From positions 1-7,389 of the forward strand of contig CAJYOV010000637.1 in assembly GCA_913776405.1 (NCBI GenBank): 7,389 nucleotides of DNA. The letters run 5' to 3'. This DNA comes from Pseudobdellovibrionaceae bacterium. GTDB lineage: Bacteria > Bdellovibrionota > Bdellovibrionia > Bdellovibrionales > JAMPXM01. Below the pieces are notes generated by a model, which saw only the letters and a program-made list of their open reading frames with translations, ran no database searches and was not told the DNA's origin. Shown here piece after piece: positions 1-6,510 of this stretch; within the stretch, counting starts at the first letter, position 1, and every line of letters begins with the position of its first letter. The translations under genes and the position numbers were made by a program.

Positions 1-451
1 GTTCCGGGTTGAGTGCTGCACCGATAAGACCAATTACGATTCCGCTCAATGTGAATTTGTCCGGAAGGATCATGTGATCGAGATCGATGAAGCTTGCGCA
101 GACGACGCAGAAGATGAAGAGCAAAGCTTCGATTAGGAAATAGCTTGGGCCAAGAGCGTAGCCAGCCCAGGCGAAGAGAGAGGCCATCAGTAGTTCGACG
201 AGTGGATATCGAAACGAAAAGGGCGTTTTGCAATGGGCGCATTTTCCACGGAGCCAAAACCAAGCGAAGATCGGCACGTTGTTGTACCAACTGACCGGTT
301 TTTTGCAGGAGAAGCAGTGACTCCCCGGCCACGCAATGTTTTGGCCGAGAGGCATTCTGTAGATAACGACGTTTCCGAAGCTTCCAAGTAACGCACCGAA
401 AATGAAGAGGAGGACTGAAAGAATCGGCTGCGTTAAGAGTGGCTCAAACAA
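1..451 (-). CDS. pilD: Prepilin peptidase (type IV leader peptidase / N-methyltransferase), 5' part, cut by the left window edge
   Basis: Inner-membrane aspartic protease that removes the leader of type IV prepilins and pseudopilins and methylates the new N-terminus. The first 150 residues are visible. A first membrane segment lies at about 10-30 with the family motif GSFGNVVIYRMP (23-34). It is followed by the paired zinc-type cysteines C46-x2-C49 and C71-x2-C74, a hydrophobic stretch at about 86-120, and the motif IDLDHMILPD (122-131), which holds the first catalytic aspartate. The second (GxGD) lies beyond the window. No ATG fits: the only upstream start before the in-frame stop at 479-481 is TTG at 449-451, with GGAG eight bases before it (460-463), giving the expected short hydrophobic N-terminus. 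It overlaps the permease stop by 8 bases, which implies translational coupling. Family call is secure; the exact start is likely. Confidence 0.93.
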   Translation of the reverse strand, partial: MFEPLLTQPILSVLLFIFGALLGSFGNVVIYRMPLGQNIAWPGSHCFSCKKPVSWYNNVPIFAWFWLRGKCAHCKTPFSFRYPLVELLMASLFAWAGYALGPSYFLIEALLFIFCVVCASFIDLDHMILPDKFTLSGIVIGLIGAALNPE

Positions 452-1217
452 AGTCGCGTCTCCGGAAAGCGAAAGAAGTCAAAGCGAGGAACACGAGCAC
501 CCACCCCGCCGCATATAAAGTCGCATACAGAAGATCTTCAGCCGGCACGGGCGTGCTGTAGACCGGAGCTGATCGCCAGTTGAAGCGTTCTAAGTTGGGA
601 ACGAACTTCGCAATCTTGGAACCATAGATCGCGATCGGCTCTGTTGCCATAGCCTTAATTTTCATGAGGCCTTCGAAGGAGCTCACCCAATGACCAATCA
701 GGAACAGGGACGACGCGAAGATGACTGTCATCACGGGACGAGAGATCACACCAAACATCAACGTGATCGAAACGAGGATAAGCGATTCAAGAACGACGCC
801 GTAGAGAGCGATGAAAAATAAGCCATCGACCTTCAGTCGCAGATAGATCAGCAAAAGAGCAAGAACGGCGGCAAGGCCGGCCATGACCGTGATGATGACG
901 AGAAAGAGACCGAAGAATTTGCCCATCAAAAATTGAGTGCGCGAGATCGGACGCGCTAAGAGCGTTAGGATCGTTTGTTTCTCGATTTCTTTTGCGACGA
1001 GCGTGGAGCCCACAAAGATTGAGAGGATTGAGGCGCCAATCTGAATGCCAGCAAAACCAAAGTCGGCTGATATCTTCGCTTGCTCTGTGAAGCTCAAGCC
1101 ACCCAGAACAACACTTAAGCTGATGAGAAGGAGTGCGAACACGATGATCCCGTAGAGGATCCGATCGCGAATAACTTCTCTGAAAGTGTTTACTGCGATG
1201 ATGGAGACTGATTTCAT
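444..1217 (-). CDS. ABC-2 type transporter permease (PilI-like position)
   Basis: A 257-residue integral membrane subunit of an ABC transporter, probably of exporter type. About six membrane segments are seen, near 21-41, 57-76, 102-126, 133-157, 163-179 and 231-250. Between the second and third lies the cytoplasmic motif EKQTILTLLARPISR (79-93) followed by FLMGKFFG, typical of ABC-2 permeases that pair with NatA/CcmA-like ATPases. The reading frame is open upstream to 1487, but those 90 codons only shadow the ATPase. The true start is ATG at 1215-1217, with AGGAGG seven bases before it and an ATGA overlap with the ATPase stop. The partner is certainly the ATPase just upstream. The cargo is not shown by the sequence. 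The order ATPase-permease-pilD recalls Myxococcus pilH-pilI-pilD, which suggests a role in pilus biogenesis; that is inference. Confidence 0.9.
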   Translation of the reverse strand: MKSVSIIAVNTFREVIRDRILYGIIVFALLLISLSVVLGGLSFTEQAKISADFGFAGIQIGASILSIFVGSTLVAKEIEKQTILTLLARPISRTQFLMGKFFGLFLVIITVMAGLAAVLALLLIYLRLKVDGLFFIALYGVVLESLILVSITLMFGVISRPVMTVIFASSLFLIGHWVSSFEGLMKIKAMATEPIAIYGSKIAKFVPNLERFNWRSAPVYSTPVPAEDLLYATLYAAGWVLVFLALTSFAFRRRDFV

Positions 1218-2116
1218 GGGCGAGCCTCCTTTTTGTCGAAACCGATTTGGGCGAAAGCTTCCTCGAGAGTCAGGCGAAGGGCACGGACCTCGCGAATTTC
1301 GCCGCCCACCTTGCGGATTTGGTCGATCGCTATTTGAAGTTCCGCCGGTGATGCGTAGTCTTGCGTGGTGAGAACATCCGACTTCGCCGAAACGAGCCGG
1401 AACCCCTTTTCGACTTGGCCCAAGAGATTCTGTGTTGAACCTGAGTACACAAGCGTGCCCTGTTTCAAGATCACGAGGTTTTTGCAAAGCTGTTCGGCGT
1501 CAGGCAGCAAGTGACTGCTAAAGAAGACGGCCGTACCCTGCTGCGCGGTTTCTTTGATGATCTCACGAACTTCGTGACGGCCGTCCGGATCAAGCCCTGT
1601 TTGCGGCTCATCGAGAATAATGAATTCTGGTTTGTGAATGAGAGCCTGAGCGATGCCAATGCGTTGGAGCATACCTTTTGAGTAACTGCGAAGCGGACGG
1701 TCGCCTGCATGAGCAAGGCCGACCCGATCTAAGAGTTGGCTGATGCGTTTTTCTAGCTCTGACGTCGTGTCTTTCCAAGAAAGCTTACCGTAAAAACGCA
1801 AGAACTCCCGCCCCGTCAAATACTCGTAAAAGTACGGTCGCTCGGGAAGAAAGCCGATCTTTGCTTTCGCTTCATTCGTTAAACCTTCTTGGCCGAAATA
1901 TTTAATTGTGCCTGAGTCAGGTAGCGAAAGGCCAAAGAGGCATTTGATTGTCGTCGTCTTACCTGCTCCGTTTGCACCCAGAAAGCCGGTGATCGTGCCC
2001 GGCTCGATTTGGAAGCTCACACCTTTTAGAGCGTGAACAGGCTTCGCGTTCCACCCGCGTTTGTAGGTCTTTTTTAAATCTCTGATTTCAAGAACTGGTG
2101 TCGACATGATGCTCAT
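1214..2116 (-). CDS. ABC transporter ATP-binding protein (PilH-like position)
   Basis: A 300-residue cytoplasmic ATPase that energises the membrane permease encoded next to it. Motifs in order: Walker A GANGAGKT (47-54); a region GFLPERPYFYEYLTG (88-102) with Glu92 where a Q-loop glutamine stands in many ABC proteins, a common state in the NatA/ABC-2 group; signature YSKGMLQR (145-152); Walker B FIILDEP with catalytic Glu170; D-loop GLDPDGR (174-180); H-loop His202. The C-terminal 80 residues form the extra domain usual in ABC-2 exporter ATPases and end in a typical LTLEEAFAQI segment. Two starts are possible, ATG 2114-2116 and ATG 2105-2107. A GAGGG lies two bases before the first and eleven before the second, so spacing does not settle it. 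It follows the binding protein by 56 bases with no terminator between them. Family certain; substrate unknown. Confidence 0.92.
   Translation of the reverse strand: MSIMSTPVLEIRDLKKTYKRGWNAKPVHALKGVSFQIEPGTITGFLGANGAGKTTTIKCLFGLSLPDSGTIKYFGQEGLTNEAKAKIGFLPERPYFYEYLTGREFLRFYGKLSWKDTTSELEKRISQLLDRVGLAHAGDRPLRSYSKGMLQRIGIAQALIHKPEFIILDEPQTGLDPDGRHEVREIIKETAQQGTAVFFSSHLLPDAEQLCKNLVILKQGTLVYSGSTQNLLGQVEKGFRLVSAKSDVLTTQDYASPAELQIAIDQIRKVGGEIREVRALRLTLEEAFAQIGFDKKEARP
1225..1230 (-). promoter_or_regulatory. Ribosome binding site that fixes the permease start
   Basis: AGGAGG, seven bases before the ATG at 1215-1217 and inside the 3' end of the ATPase gene. It decides between this start and a much longer upstream frame: the protein from here begins directly with the amphipathic and membrane segment expected of the family. 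Confidence 0.85.
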
Positions 2117-2172
2117 TACCCTCGTTGCTTCGCTCTTTCGCTCTTATCAGCGGCACGCCGATCGTATTGGCT

Positions 2173-3078
2173 TTACTTCGAGTTTGTTGATTCTGGTTTG
2201 AGCCCGAGTTCTTTAACCATTTCGCGAACGGGCTCGTATTGCGCTGATGTCGCAAGCATCAGCGATTTCACGTTTAAAAGTTTTTGGAAGTTCGGGCCCT
2301 CTTTAGGATCCTCGATAAGTTCCATCATCCCGAACATGAGGTCGTGAGCTAGTTTCGGATTTTTGTCGTAGAAGTCTTGGCGAACAACGAACGGATCGTT
2401 TGGAATTGCGTCGCTCACCCAGAGAACTTTCGGGTGCGGATATTTCTTGCCGTCTTCAGAAGGGAAGCGTTCCCAAGCTGTGTCTTTCGCTTTGGCGTCG
2501 TTCGAGAAAACGGCCACGGCATCCGCCTTGCCTTCGCGGAGCATCTTGATCGACTCGGTGTGATTCCCTGAAAAAACAGTTTGCTTGAAGAAGGACTTCG
2601 CATCGACGTTGTTCTTCTTAAAGTAGACTTGCGGATAGAGATAACCGGAAGTCGATTTCTGATCGACGAATGCGAAGGTCTTCCCTTTTAGCTGTGGAAG
2701 CTTGGTGGCTGTTTTCGCGAGAATCGTCGCGAAGTAGTACGGGCCTTCCCAGACTTTCTTTAAAAGAACCTTTGCGCCTGCCTCTTTCTCACCGAACACG
2801 TAGGTCATCGCCGTGAAGAACGCGAAATCGACGCGCTTTTCTTTCATCGCGACGATCATGTCGTTGTAGTCCTTCGACACAAAAATGGTAACAGGGACAC
2901 CGATTTTCGCCTGGATGAGGCTCGCAATGCCTTGACCGTGCTCTTTGAGAACGTCGGGATTTTCGCCAGGTATGAAACCGATCACGATTGGTTTTGGCGC
3001 CCCTTGGACAAACTGAGCCGACGTAAAAGCAAGAAGGAACATGAAGACAAAAATTGAGAAACGACCTAGCGATTTCAC
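2173..3078 (-). CDS. PhnD-like phosphate/phosphite/phosphonate-family periplasmic substrate-binding protein
   Basis: A 301-residue exported solute-binding protein of the PhnD family. Residues 1-27 form a signal peptide: basic start, hydrophobic core at 8-21, likely cleavage near VQGA (24-27). No lipobox cysteine is present, so the protein should be soluble in the periplasm. Family marks are IVIGFIPGENP (31-41), DFAFFTAMTYVFG (84-96), the ligand-loop region FVDQKSTSGYLYP (137-149) with Ser142-Thr143-Ser144, SGNHTESIKMLREGKADAVAV (170-190) and IPNDPFVVR (225-233). The start is GTG at 3076-3078 with GGAGGG five bases before it. No phnC or phnE importer follows; the next genes are an exporter-type ATPase and permease. 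The ligand is therefore open: family members bind phosphonates, phosphite and other oxyanions, and some act as sensors. It could serve the adjacent transporter or an unlinked importer. Confidence 0.88.
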   Translation of the reverse strand: MKSLGRFSIFVFMFLLAFTSAQFVQGAPKPIVIGFIPGENPDVLKEHGQGIASLIQAKIGVPVTIFVSKDYNDMIVAMKEKRVDFAFFTAMTYVFGEKEAGAKVLLKKVWEGPYYFATILAKTATKLPQLKGKTFAFVDQKSTSGYLYPQVYFKKNNVDAKSFFKQTVFSGNHTESIKMLREGKADAVAVFSNDAKAKDTAWERFPSEDGKKYPHPKVLWVSDAIPNDPFVVRQDFYDKNPKLAHDLMFGMMELIEDPKEGPNFQKLLNVKSLMLATSAQYEPVREMVKELGLKPESTNSK

Positions 3079-3080
3079 CA

Positions 3081-3096
3081 GAACCCTCCGTGGTTC
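3081..3096 (-). promoter_or_regulatory. Hairpin with the ribosome binding site of the PhnD-like gene in its loop
   Basis: On the minus strand GAACC-ACGGAG-GGTTC is a perfect 5-bp stem whose six-base loop plus the first stem bases contain the GGAGGG Shine-Dalgarno (3084-3089), just before the GTG start at 3078. Folding would partly sequester the site. A short stem like this is weak alone, so control of translation is only a suggestion. Confidence 0.5.
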
Positions 3097-3103
3097 ACTT
3101 CAG

Positions 3104-3157
3104 TACGTTCAGAACGTAAAGCGCATGGCGCCTGACGTACCGTCATTGCAAAGCAAT
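3104..3157. repeat. Chain of four small perfect inverted repeats upstream of the PhnD-like gene
   Basis: Read on the plus strand: TACGTTC-A-GAACGTA (3104-3118, 7-bp arms), GCGC-ATG-GCGC (3121-3131), TGACG-TAC-CGTCA (3133-3145) and ATTGC-AAA-GCAAT (3145-3157). They lie almost end to end, and with the hairpin at 3081-3096 they fill most of the leader of the PhnD-like gene. GTACGT (3103-3108) can also pair with ACGTAC (3135-3140), an alternative fold that excludes two of the local ones. They may be protein operators, a structured 5' leader, or both. No known riboswitch class is recognised. Confidence 0.5.
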
Positions 3158-3183
3158 TGGTTAGCTTCACTTTGCGAATCGAG

Positions 3184-3217
3184 TGGCTAACTTGGTTTGG
3201 CCAAAGTCATTTAGCCA
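3184..3217. repeat. Three-part palindrome between carB and the PhnD-like gene
   Basis: Outer arms TGGCTAA (3184-3190) and TTAGCCA (3211-3217) are exact reverse complements. They lie symmetrically, five bases on each side, around a perfect inner palindrome TTTGGCCAAA (3196-3205). It sits 38 bases past the carB stop. It could be a binding site for a dimeric or tetrameric regulator, or a transcript-end hairpin. There is no T-run after it in either direction, so it is not a standard intrinsic terminator. The rest of the 177-base gap (3079-3255) holds no gene. Confidence 0.5.
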
Positions 3218-3255
3218 ACTTAACTGCAGCGCAATTTCTTTAGCGTACCGAAATC

Positions 3256-6200
3256 TTAAATCATTTTTTCGAGAGCCGAAACCGTAAACTCTTTTGAACG
3301 CTGCATGCGGAGCGCCGTTAAGAGTGCCTCGGCCGCATGCGACTCGGTGATGCAAGGGACGGCAAAGTCGATACAACTGCGGCGAATGTCGAAGCTTGCT
3401 TCAATCGCGCGCCGGCCTGAAGTCGTGTTGATGACGAACGCGACTTTCCCCGTGCGAATTCGATCGACACAGTTCGGCCGACCTTCGTGGACTTTCTTGA
3501 CCGGAATGCAGTCGACGCCACTGTCATACAAAAACTTCGCCGTACCGTAGGTTGCAGAAAGTGTGTAACCCATCTCGACCAAAGCCCTAACGAGCGGTAA
3601 CAGCTCGTCTTTGTCTTTATCTCGAAGTGATAAAAAGATCTCGCCCTTCGCAGGCAAATTCATGTGCGATGAGATCGACGCCTTTAGTAAAGCTTCGGAG
3701 TAATCATGACCCCGGCCCATGCTTTCGCCGGTCGACTTCATCTCCGGTCCGAGAATCGAGTCAGAATCAGCGAACTTCTTGAAAGGGAACACGACTCCTT
3801 TAACGCTCACTTGGGAGAGGTTGCGCCAATTGTATTGCTCCGGCTTCACGTCTTTAGCTGCGCGACCCAACATTGCAAAGACCCCGAGATCTACAAGAGG
3901 AATACGAGAGGCTTTGCTCACGAATGGAACAGAGCGCGAGCTGCGTGGGTTCGCTTCGAGCATGTAGACTTCATCGTTTTTGACGGCAAGCTGTAGGTTC
4001 AAGTGCCCTATCGTGTTGATACGCTCAGCGAGCTTCACACTCAACTCTTCGATCTTGTCTGTTGTCTCTGGTTTCAAACGTTGTGGCGGCAGAACCCCCA
4101 TCGAATCGCCTGAGTGAACGCCAGCAGCTTCAATGTGCTCGACGATTCCGCCGACAACGGTCCAGTCTTGACCGCGCACGAGATCGACGTCGACCTCAAG
4201 CGCGCCCGCCAAGAATTGATCCATCAAGCACGGAGCGTCTTCAGAAATGAAGGAGCCGTGGCGCTCGAAATAACTCTTAAGCTCATCTGTACTCTCGACC
4301 ACTTCCATGCGACGACCGCCGAGAACGTAGCTTGGTCGACAAATGATCGGGTAGCCGATGCCCTCAGCGATGGCGACAGCCTCATCCACATCTTTCGCCA
4401 TTCCACTCGCTGGAATTTTGAAATCAAGTTCCCGGCACACTTTCGAGAATTGGCCGCGATCCTCTGCAAGGTCGATCGAATCAAGAGACGAGCCAAGAAG
4501 ATTAAAGCCCTCTTTTACGAGTGAAGCGGCGAGATTGATCGGAGTCTGGCCACCAAGCTGCGCAACAAAACCATTCGGTTGTGTGTGTCGTAAAATCTCA
4601 AGGACAGATTCTTTTGTCAGAGGCTCAAAGTAGAGAGCGTCGCTCGTATCGTAGTCTGTCGAAACCGTTTCGGGGTTCGAGTTGATCATGGTTACGTGCC
4701 AGCCTTCTTTGCGGAAGCGTTTCACACATCGCACGCACGAATAATCGAACTCAACACCCTGGCCAATACGGTTTGGACCGCTGCCAAGAATGACCACCGA
4801 ATTCTTACCGTGTTTGACCAGCGCTTCCGGTGTGGCCCAGTAGCTTGAGTAGTAATAAGGCGTTTCGGATGCGAATTCGCCTGCGCATGTGTCGACTTGA
4901 GAGAAGCCCGGGAGGATCTTTTCTTGCCACCGTTGGGCTCGAATGGTTGCGTCGCTCGTTTCTCGCAGGCGCGCTATCGCGTGATCGGAAAACCCGAGTC
5001 GCTTTGCACGAAGGAGCGTCTTGGGATCCAGAGATTGGGGTTTCGCTATTTCGCTCTCGAAATCGATGATCTCCTTGAATTGCTCCAGGAACCAAGGCGC
5101 GATTTGCGTGATTTGTTCGAGCTTCTCGACGGACCAACCCTGGCGTAACGCTTGAGCGATGTGGAAAATGCGTTTGCTGTTTGGAATCGCGAGAAGCTTT
5201 TCATCAAGCGTTACAGGATAGAAACCTTCGTCAGCACCTTCGAGAGATGAGACGGCTTTGTGAAACGACTCTTTGAAGGTACGACCGATGCCCATGACTT
5301 CGCCCACAGATTTCATCATCGTCGTGAGAAGATCGCTTGAGCCCGGGAACTTTTCGAAGGCGAAGCGCGGGATTTTCGTGACGACATAATCGAGCGCCGG
5401 CTCATAGCAAGACGGCGTCGTCTTTGTGATGTCGTTTCTGATTTCGTCGAGTGTGTAACCGATCGCGAGAAGAGCTGCGATCTTGGCAATCGGGAAACCC
5501 GTCGCTTTCGACGCGAGCGCCGATGAACGCGACACGCGTGGGTTCATTTCGATGACAACGCGCTCACCCGTTGTTGGGTGCACCGCAAACTGAACGTTGG
5601 CGCCGCCCGTCTGGAGACCCACTTTGTTTACAATCTTACGCGCTTCATCGCGCATCTCTTGATACTGTCGATCCGTCAAAGTTTGGATCGGCGCAACCGT
5701 GATCGAATCACCCGTGTGTACACCGCACGGATCGAAGTTCTCGATCGTACAGATGATGACGAAGGTGCCGTCCTTATCTCGCATGACTTCGAGCTCGAAC
5801 TCTTTCCAACCGAGAATGCTTTCTTCGACGAGGACTTCCGACGTCGGGCTCTCTGCCAAACCTTTCAGAATCATGAGCTCATATTCTTCCGGCGTGTAGG
5901 CGACACCGCCACCCCCGCCGCCGAGCGTGTAGTTGGGGCGGAGAATGAGTGGATAGCCCAAGCGACCTGCAACTTCACGGCCCTGCTCGAACGAACGAAC
6001 CATTTCAGATTTTGGGTACTTGGCGCCGACTTCATCGAGGATGGAGCGAAAGATTTCGCGATCTTCCGCAGCGCGAATGACTGTAGGATCGGCGCCCAGA
6101 AGTTTCACGCCGAGTCGCTTGAGAATGCCCGCCTTCTCAAGTTCAAGCGCTAAGTTCAGAGCGGTTTGGCCGCCGAGAGTCGGAATGACGGCATCAGGCT

Positions 6201-6444
6201 TTTCTTTCTCGAGGATTTTCTCGACGAAGGGGACCGTGAGAGGCTCGATATAGACCCGAGTCGCTAGATCTGGATCCGTCATGATCGTTGCGGGATTCGA
6301 GTTGATGAGAATGACTTCGAGCCCCTCCTGCATGAGCGCTTTGCAAGCTTGCGTGCCCGAGTAATCGAATTCGGCGGCCTGACCGATGACGATGGGACCG
6401 CTACCGAGAATCAGAACCTTCTTCAAACTTTCAATACGCGCCAT
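3256..6444 (-). CDS. carB: Carbamoyl phosphate synthase large (synthetase) subunit
   Basis: Makes carbamoyl phosphate from bicarbonate, ammonia delivered by CarA, and two ATP, feeding pyrimidine and arginine synthesis in the cytoplasm. At 1062 residues it has the full family length. The first ATP-grasp half (about 1-400) makes carboxyphosphate and shows Arg129, Arg169, the glycine loop 175-180, Glu215, Gln285, Glu299 and Asn301. A linking/oligomerisation region spans about 400-545. The second half (about 548-930) repeats the fold ([13 protein letters not shown] at 551-563, RPSYVLGG at 703-710, Gln818, Glu830, Asn832) and phosphorylates carbamate. The MGS-like allosteric domain (about 933-1062) keeps Lys945, Thr965, Thr968, Lys984, Asn1006 and Thr1008. 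By comparison with E. coli from memory these line the UMP/ornithine site, so nucleotide control is likely. The start is ATG with GAAGGA seven bases before it. An odd point is the uninterrupted six-glycine loop. Identity is certain. Confidence 0.99.
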   Translation of the reverse strand: MARIESLKKVLILGSGPIVIGQAAEFDYSGTQACKALMQEGLEVILINSNPATIMTDPDLATRVYIEPLTVPFVEKILEKEKPDAVIPTLGGQTALNLALELEKAGILKRLGVKLLGADPTVIRAAEDREIFRSILDEVGAKYPKSEMVRSFEQGREVAGRLGYPLILRPNYTLGGGGGGVAYTPEEYELMILKGLAESPTSEVLVEESILGWKEFELEVMRDKDGTFVIICTIENFDPCGVHTGDSITVAPIQTLTDRQYQEMRDEARKIVNKVGLQTGGANVQFAVHPTTGERVVIEMNPRVSRSSALASKATGFPIAKIAALLAIGYTLDEIRNDITKTTPSCYEPALDYVVTKIPRFAFEKFPGSSDLLTTMMKSVGEVMGIGRTFKESFHKAVSSLEGADEGFYPVTLDEKLLAIPNSKRIFHIAQALRQGWSVEKLEQITQIAPWFLEQFKEIIDFESEIAKPQSLDPKTLLRAKRLGFSDHAIARLRETSDATIRAQRWQEKILPGFSQVDTCAGEFASETPYYYSSYWATPEALVKHGKNSVVILGSGPNRIGQGVEFDYSCVRCVKRFRKEGWHVTMINSNPETVSTDYDTSDALYFEPLTKESVLEILRHTQPNGFVAQLGGQTPINLAASLVKEGFNLLGSSLDSIDLAEDRGQFSKVCRELDFKIPASGMAKDVDEAVAIAEGIGYPIICRPSYVLGGRRMEVVESTDELKSYFERHGSFISEDAPCLMDQFLAGALEVDVDLVRGQDWTVVGGIVEHIEAAGVHSGDSMGVLPPQRLKPETTDKIEELSVKLAERINTIGHLNLQLAVKNDEVYMLEANPRSSRSVPFVSKASRIPLVDLGVFAMLGRAAKDVKPEQYNWRNLSQVSVKGVVFPFKKFADSDSILGPEMKSTGESMGRGHDYSEALLKASISSHMNLPAKGEIFLSLRDKDKDELLPLVRALVEMGYTLSATYGTAKFLYDSGVDCIPVKKVHEGRPNCVDRIRTGKVAFVINTTSGRRAIEASFDIRRSCIDFAVPCITESHAAEALLTALRMQRSKEFTVSALEKMI

Positions 6445-6451
6445 GCTCTTG

Positions 6452-6457
6452 TCCTTC
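6452..6457 (-). promoter_or_regulatory. Ribosome binding site of carB
   Basis: GAAGGA, seven bases before the carB ATG. It shows that carB has its own well-placed initiation site after the terminator and is not dependent on coupling to carA. Confidence 0.75.
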
Positions 6458-6464
6458 GCCTGCG

Positions 6465-6480
6465 GCGGAGTTTACCCCGC
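6465..6480 (-). promoter_or_regulatory. Hairpin in the short carB leader
   Basis: On the minus strand GCGGGG-TAAA-CTCCGC can form a 6-bp stem with one G-T pair and a four-base loop, four bases after the terminator T-run. TGCGG (6477-6481) can instead pair with CCGCA (6461-6465). It may protect the 5' end of a carB transcript or take part in read-through control. Function is unproven, and such GC-rich stems can arise by chance. Confidence 0.4.
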
Positions 6481-6484
6481 ACGC

Positions 6485-6508
6485 AAAAAAAGAGGCCTTG
6501 CGGCCTCT
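6485..6508 (-). terminator. Intrinsic (rho-independent) terminator between carA and carB
   Basis: On the minus strand a perfect 7-bp stem AGAGGCC/GGCCTCT closes a GCAA tetraloop (GNRA type) and runs straight into seven T (6491-6485, the first of them paired). It begins two bases after the carA-fusion stop codon at 6511-6513. On the plus strand no T-run follows, so it acts only in the direction of carA. It should end or reduce transcription before carB. Confidence 0.9.
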
Positions 6509-6510
6509 GA

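Noticed and set aside
1218..1487. N-terminal 90-codon extension of the permease frame
   Set aside because: It overlaps the ATPase C-terminus in another frame, is low in hydrophobic order and has no family match. The ATG at 1217 has AGGAGG and the ATGA overlap.
2173..3078. A complete phosphonate uptake operon
   Set aside because: Only the binding protein is PhnD-like; the neighbouring ATPase and permease belong to the ABC-2 exporter type, not PhnC/PhnE.
3184..3217. Intrinsic terminator of carB
   Set aside because: The dyad is good, but no T-run follows it on either strand.
3167..3376. Small minus-strand open frame of 69 codons over the carB 3' end
   Set aside because: It overlaps the conserved MGS domain out of frame and shows no coding signs.
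4114..4524. Plus-strand open frame of 136 codons inside carB
   Set aside because: Antisense shadow of the second ATP-grasp half; no ribosome site or family features.
5578..6153. Long plus-strand open frame (191 codons) inside carB
   Set aside because: It is antisense to highly conserved CarB sequence, encodes no recognisable domain, and is explained by the codon use of the opposite strand.
6469..6474. TAAACT on the minus strand as a -10 box for carB
   Set aside because: Only a partial match, with no -35-like hexamer at the right distance: that position falls in the terminator stem.
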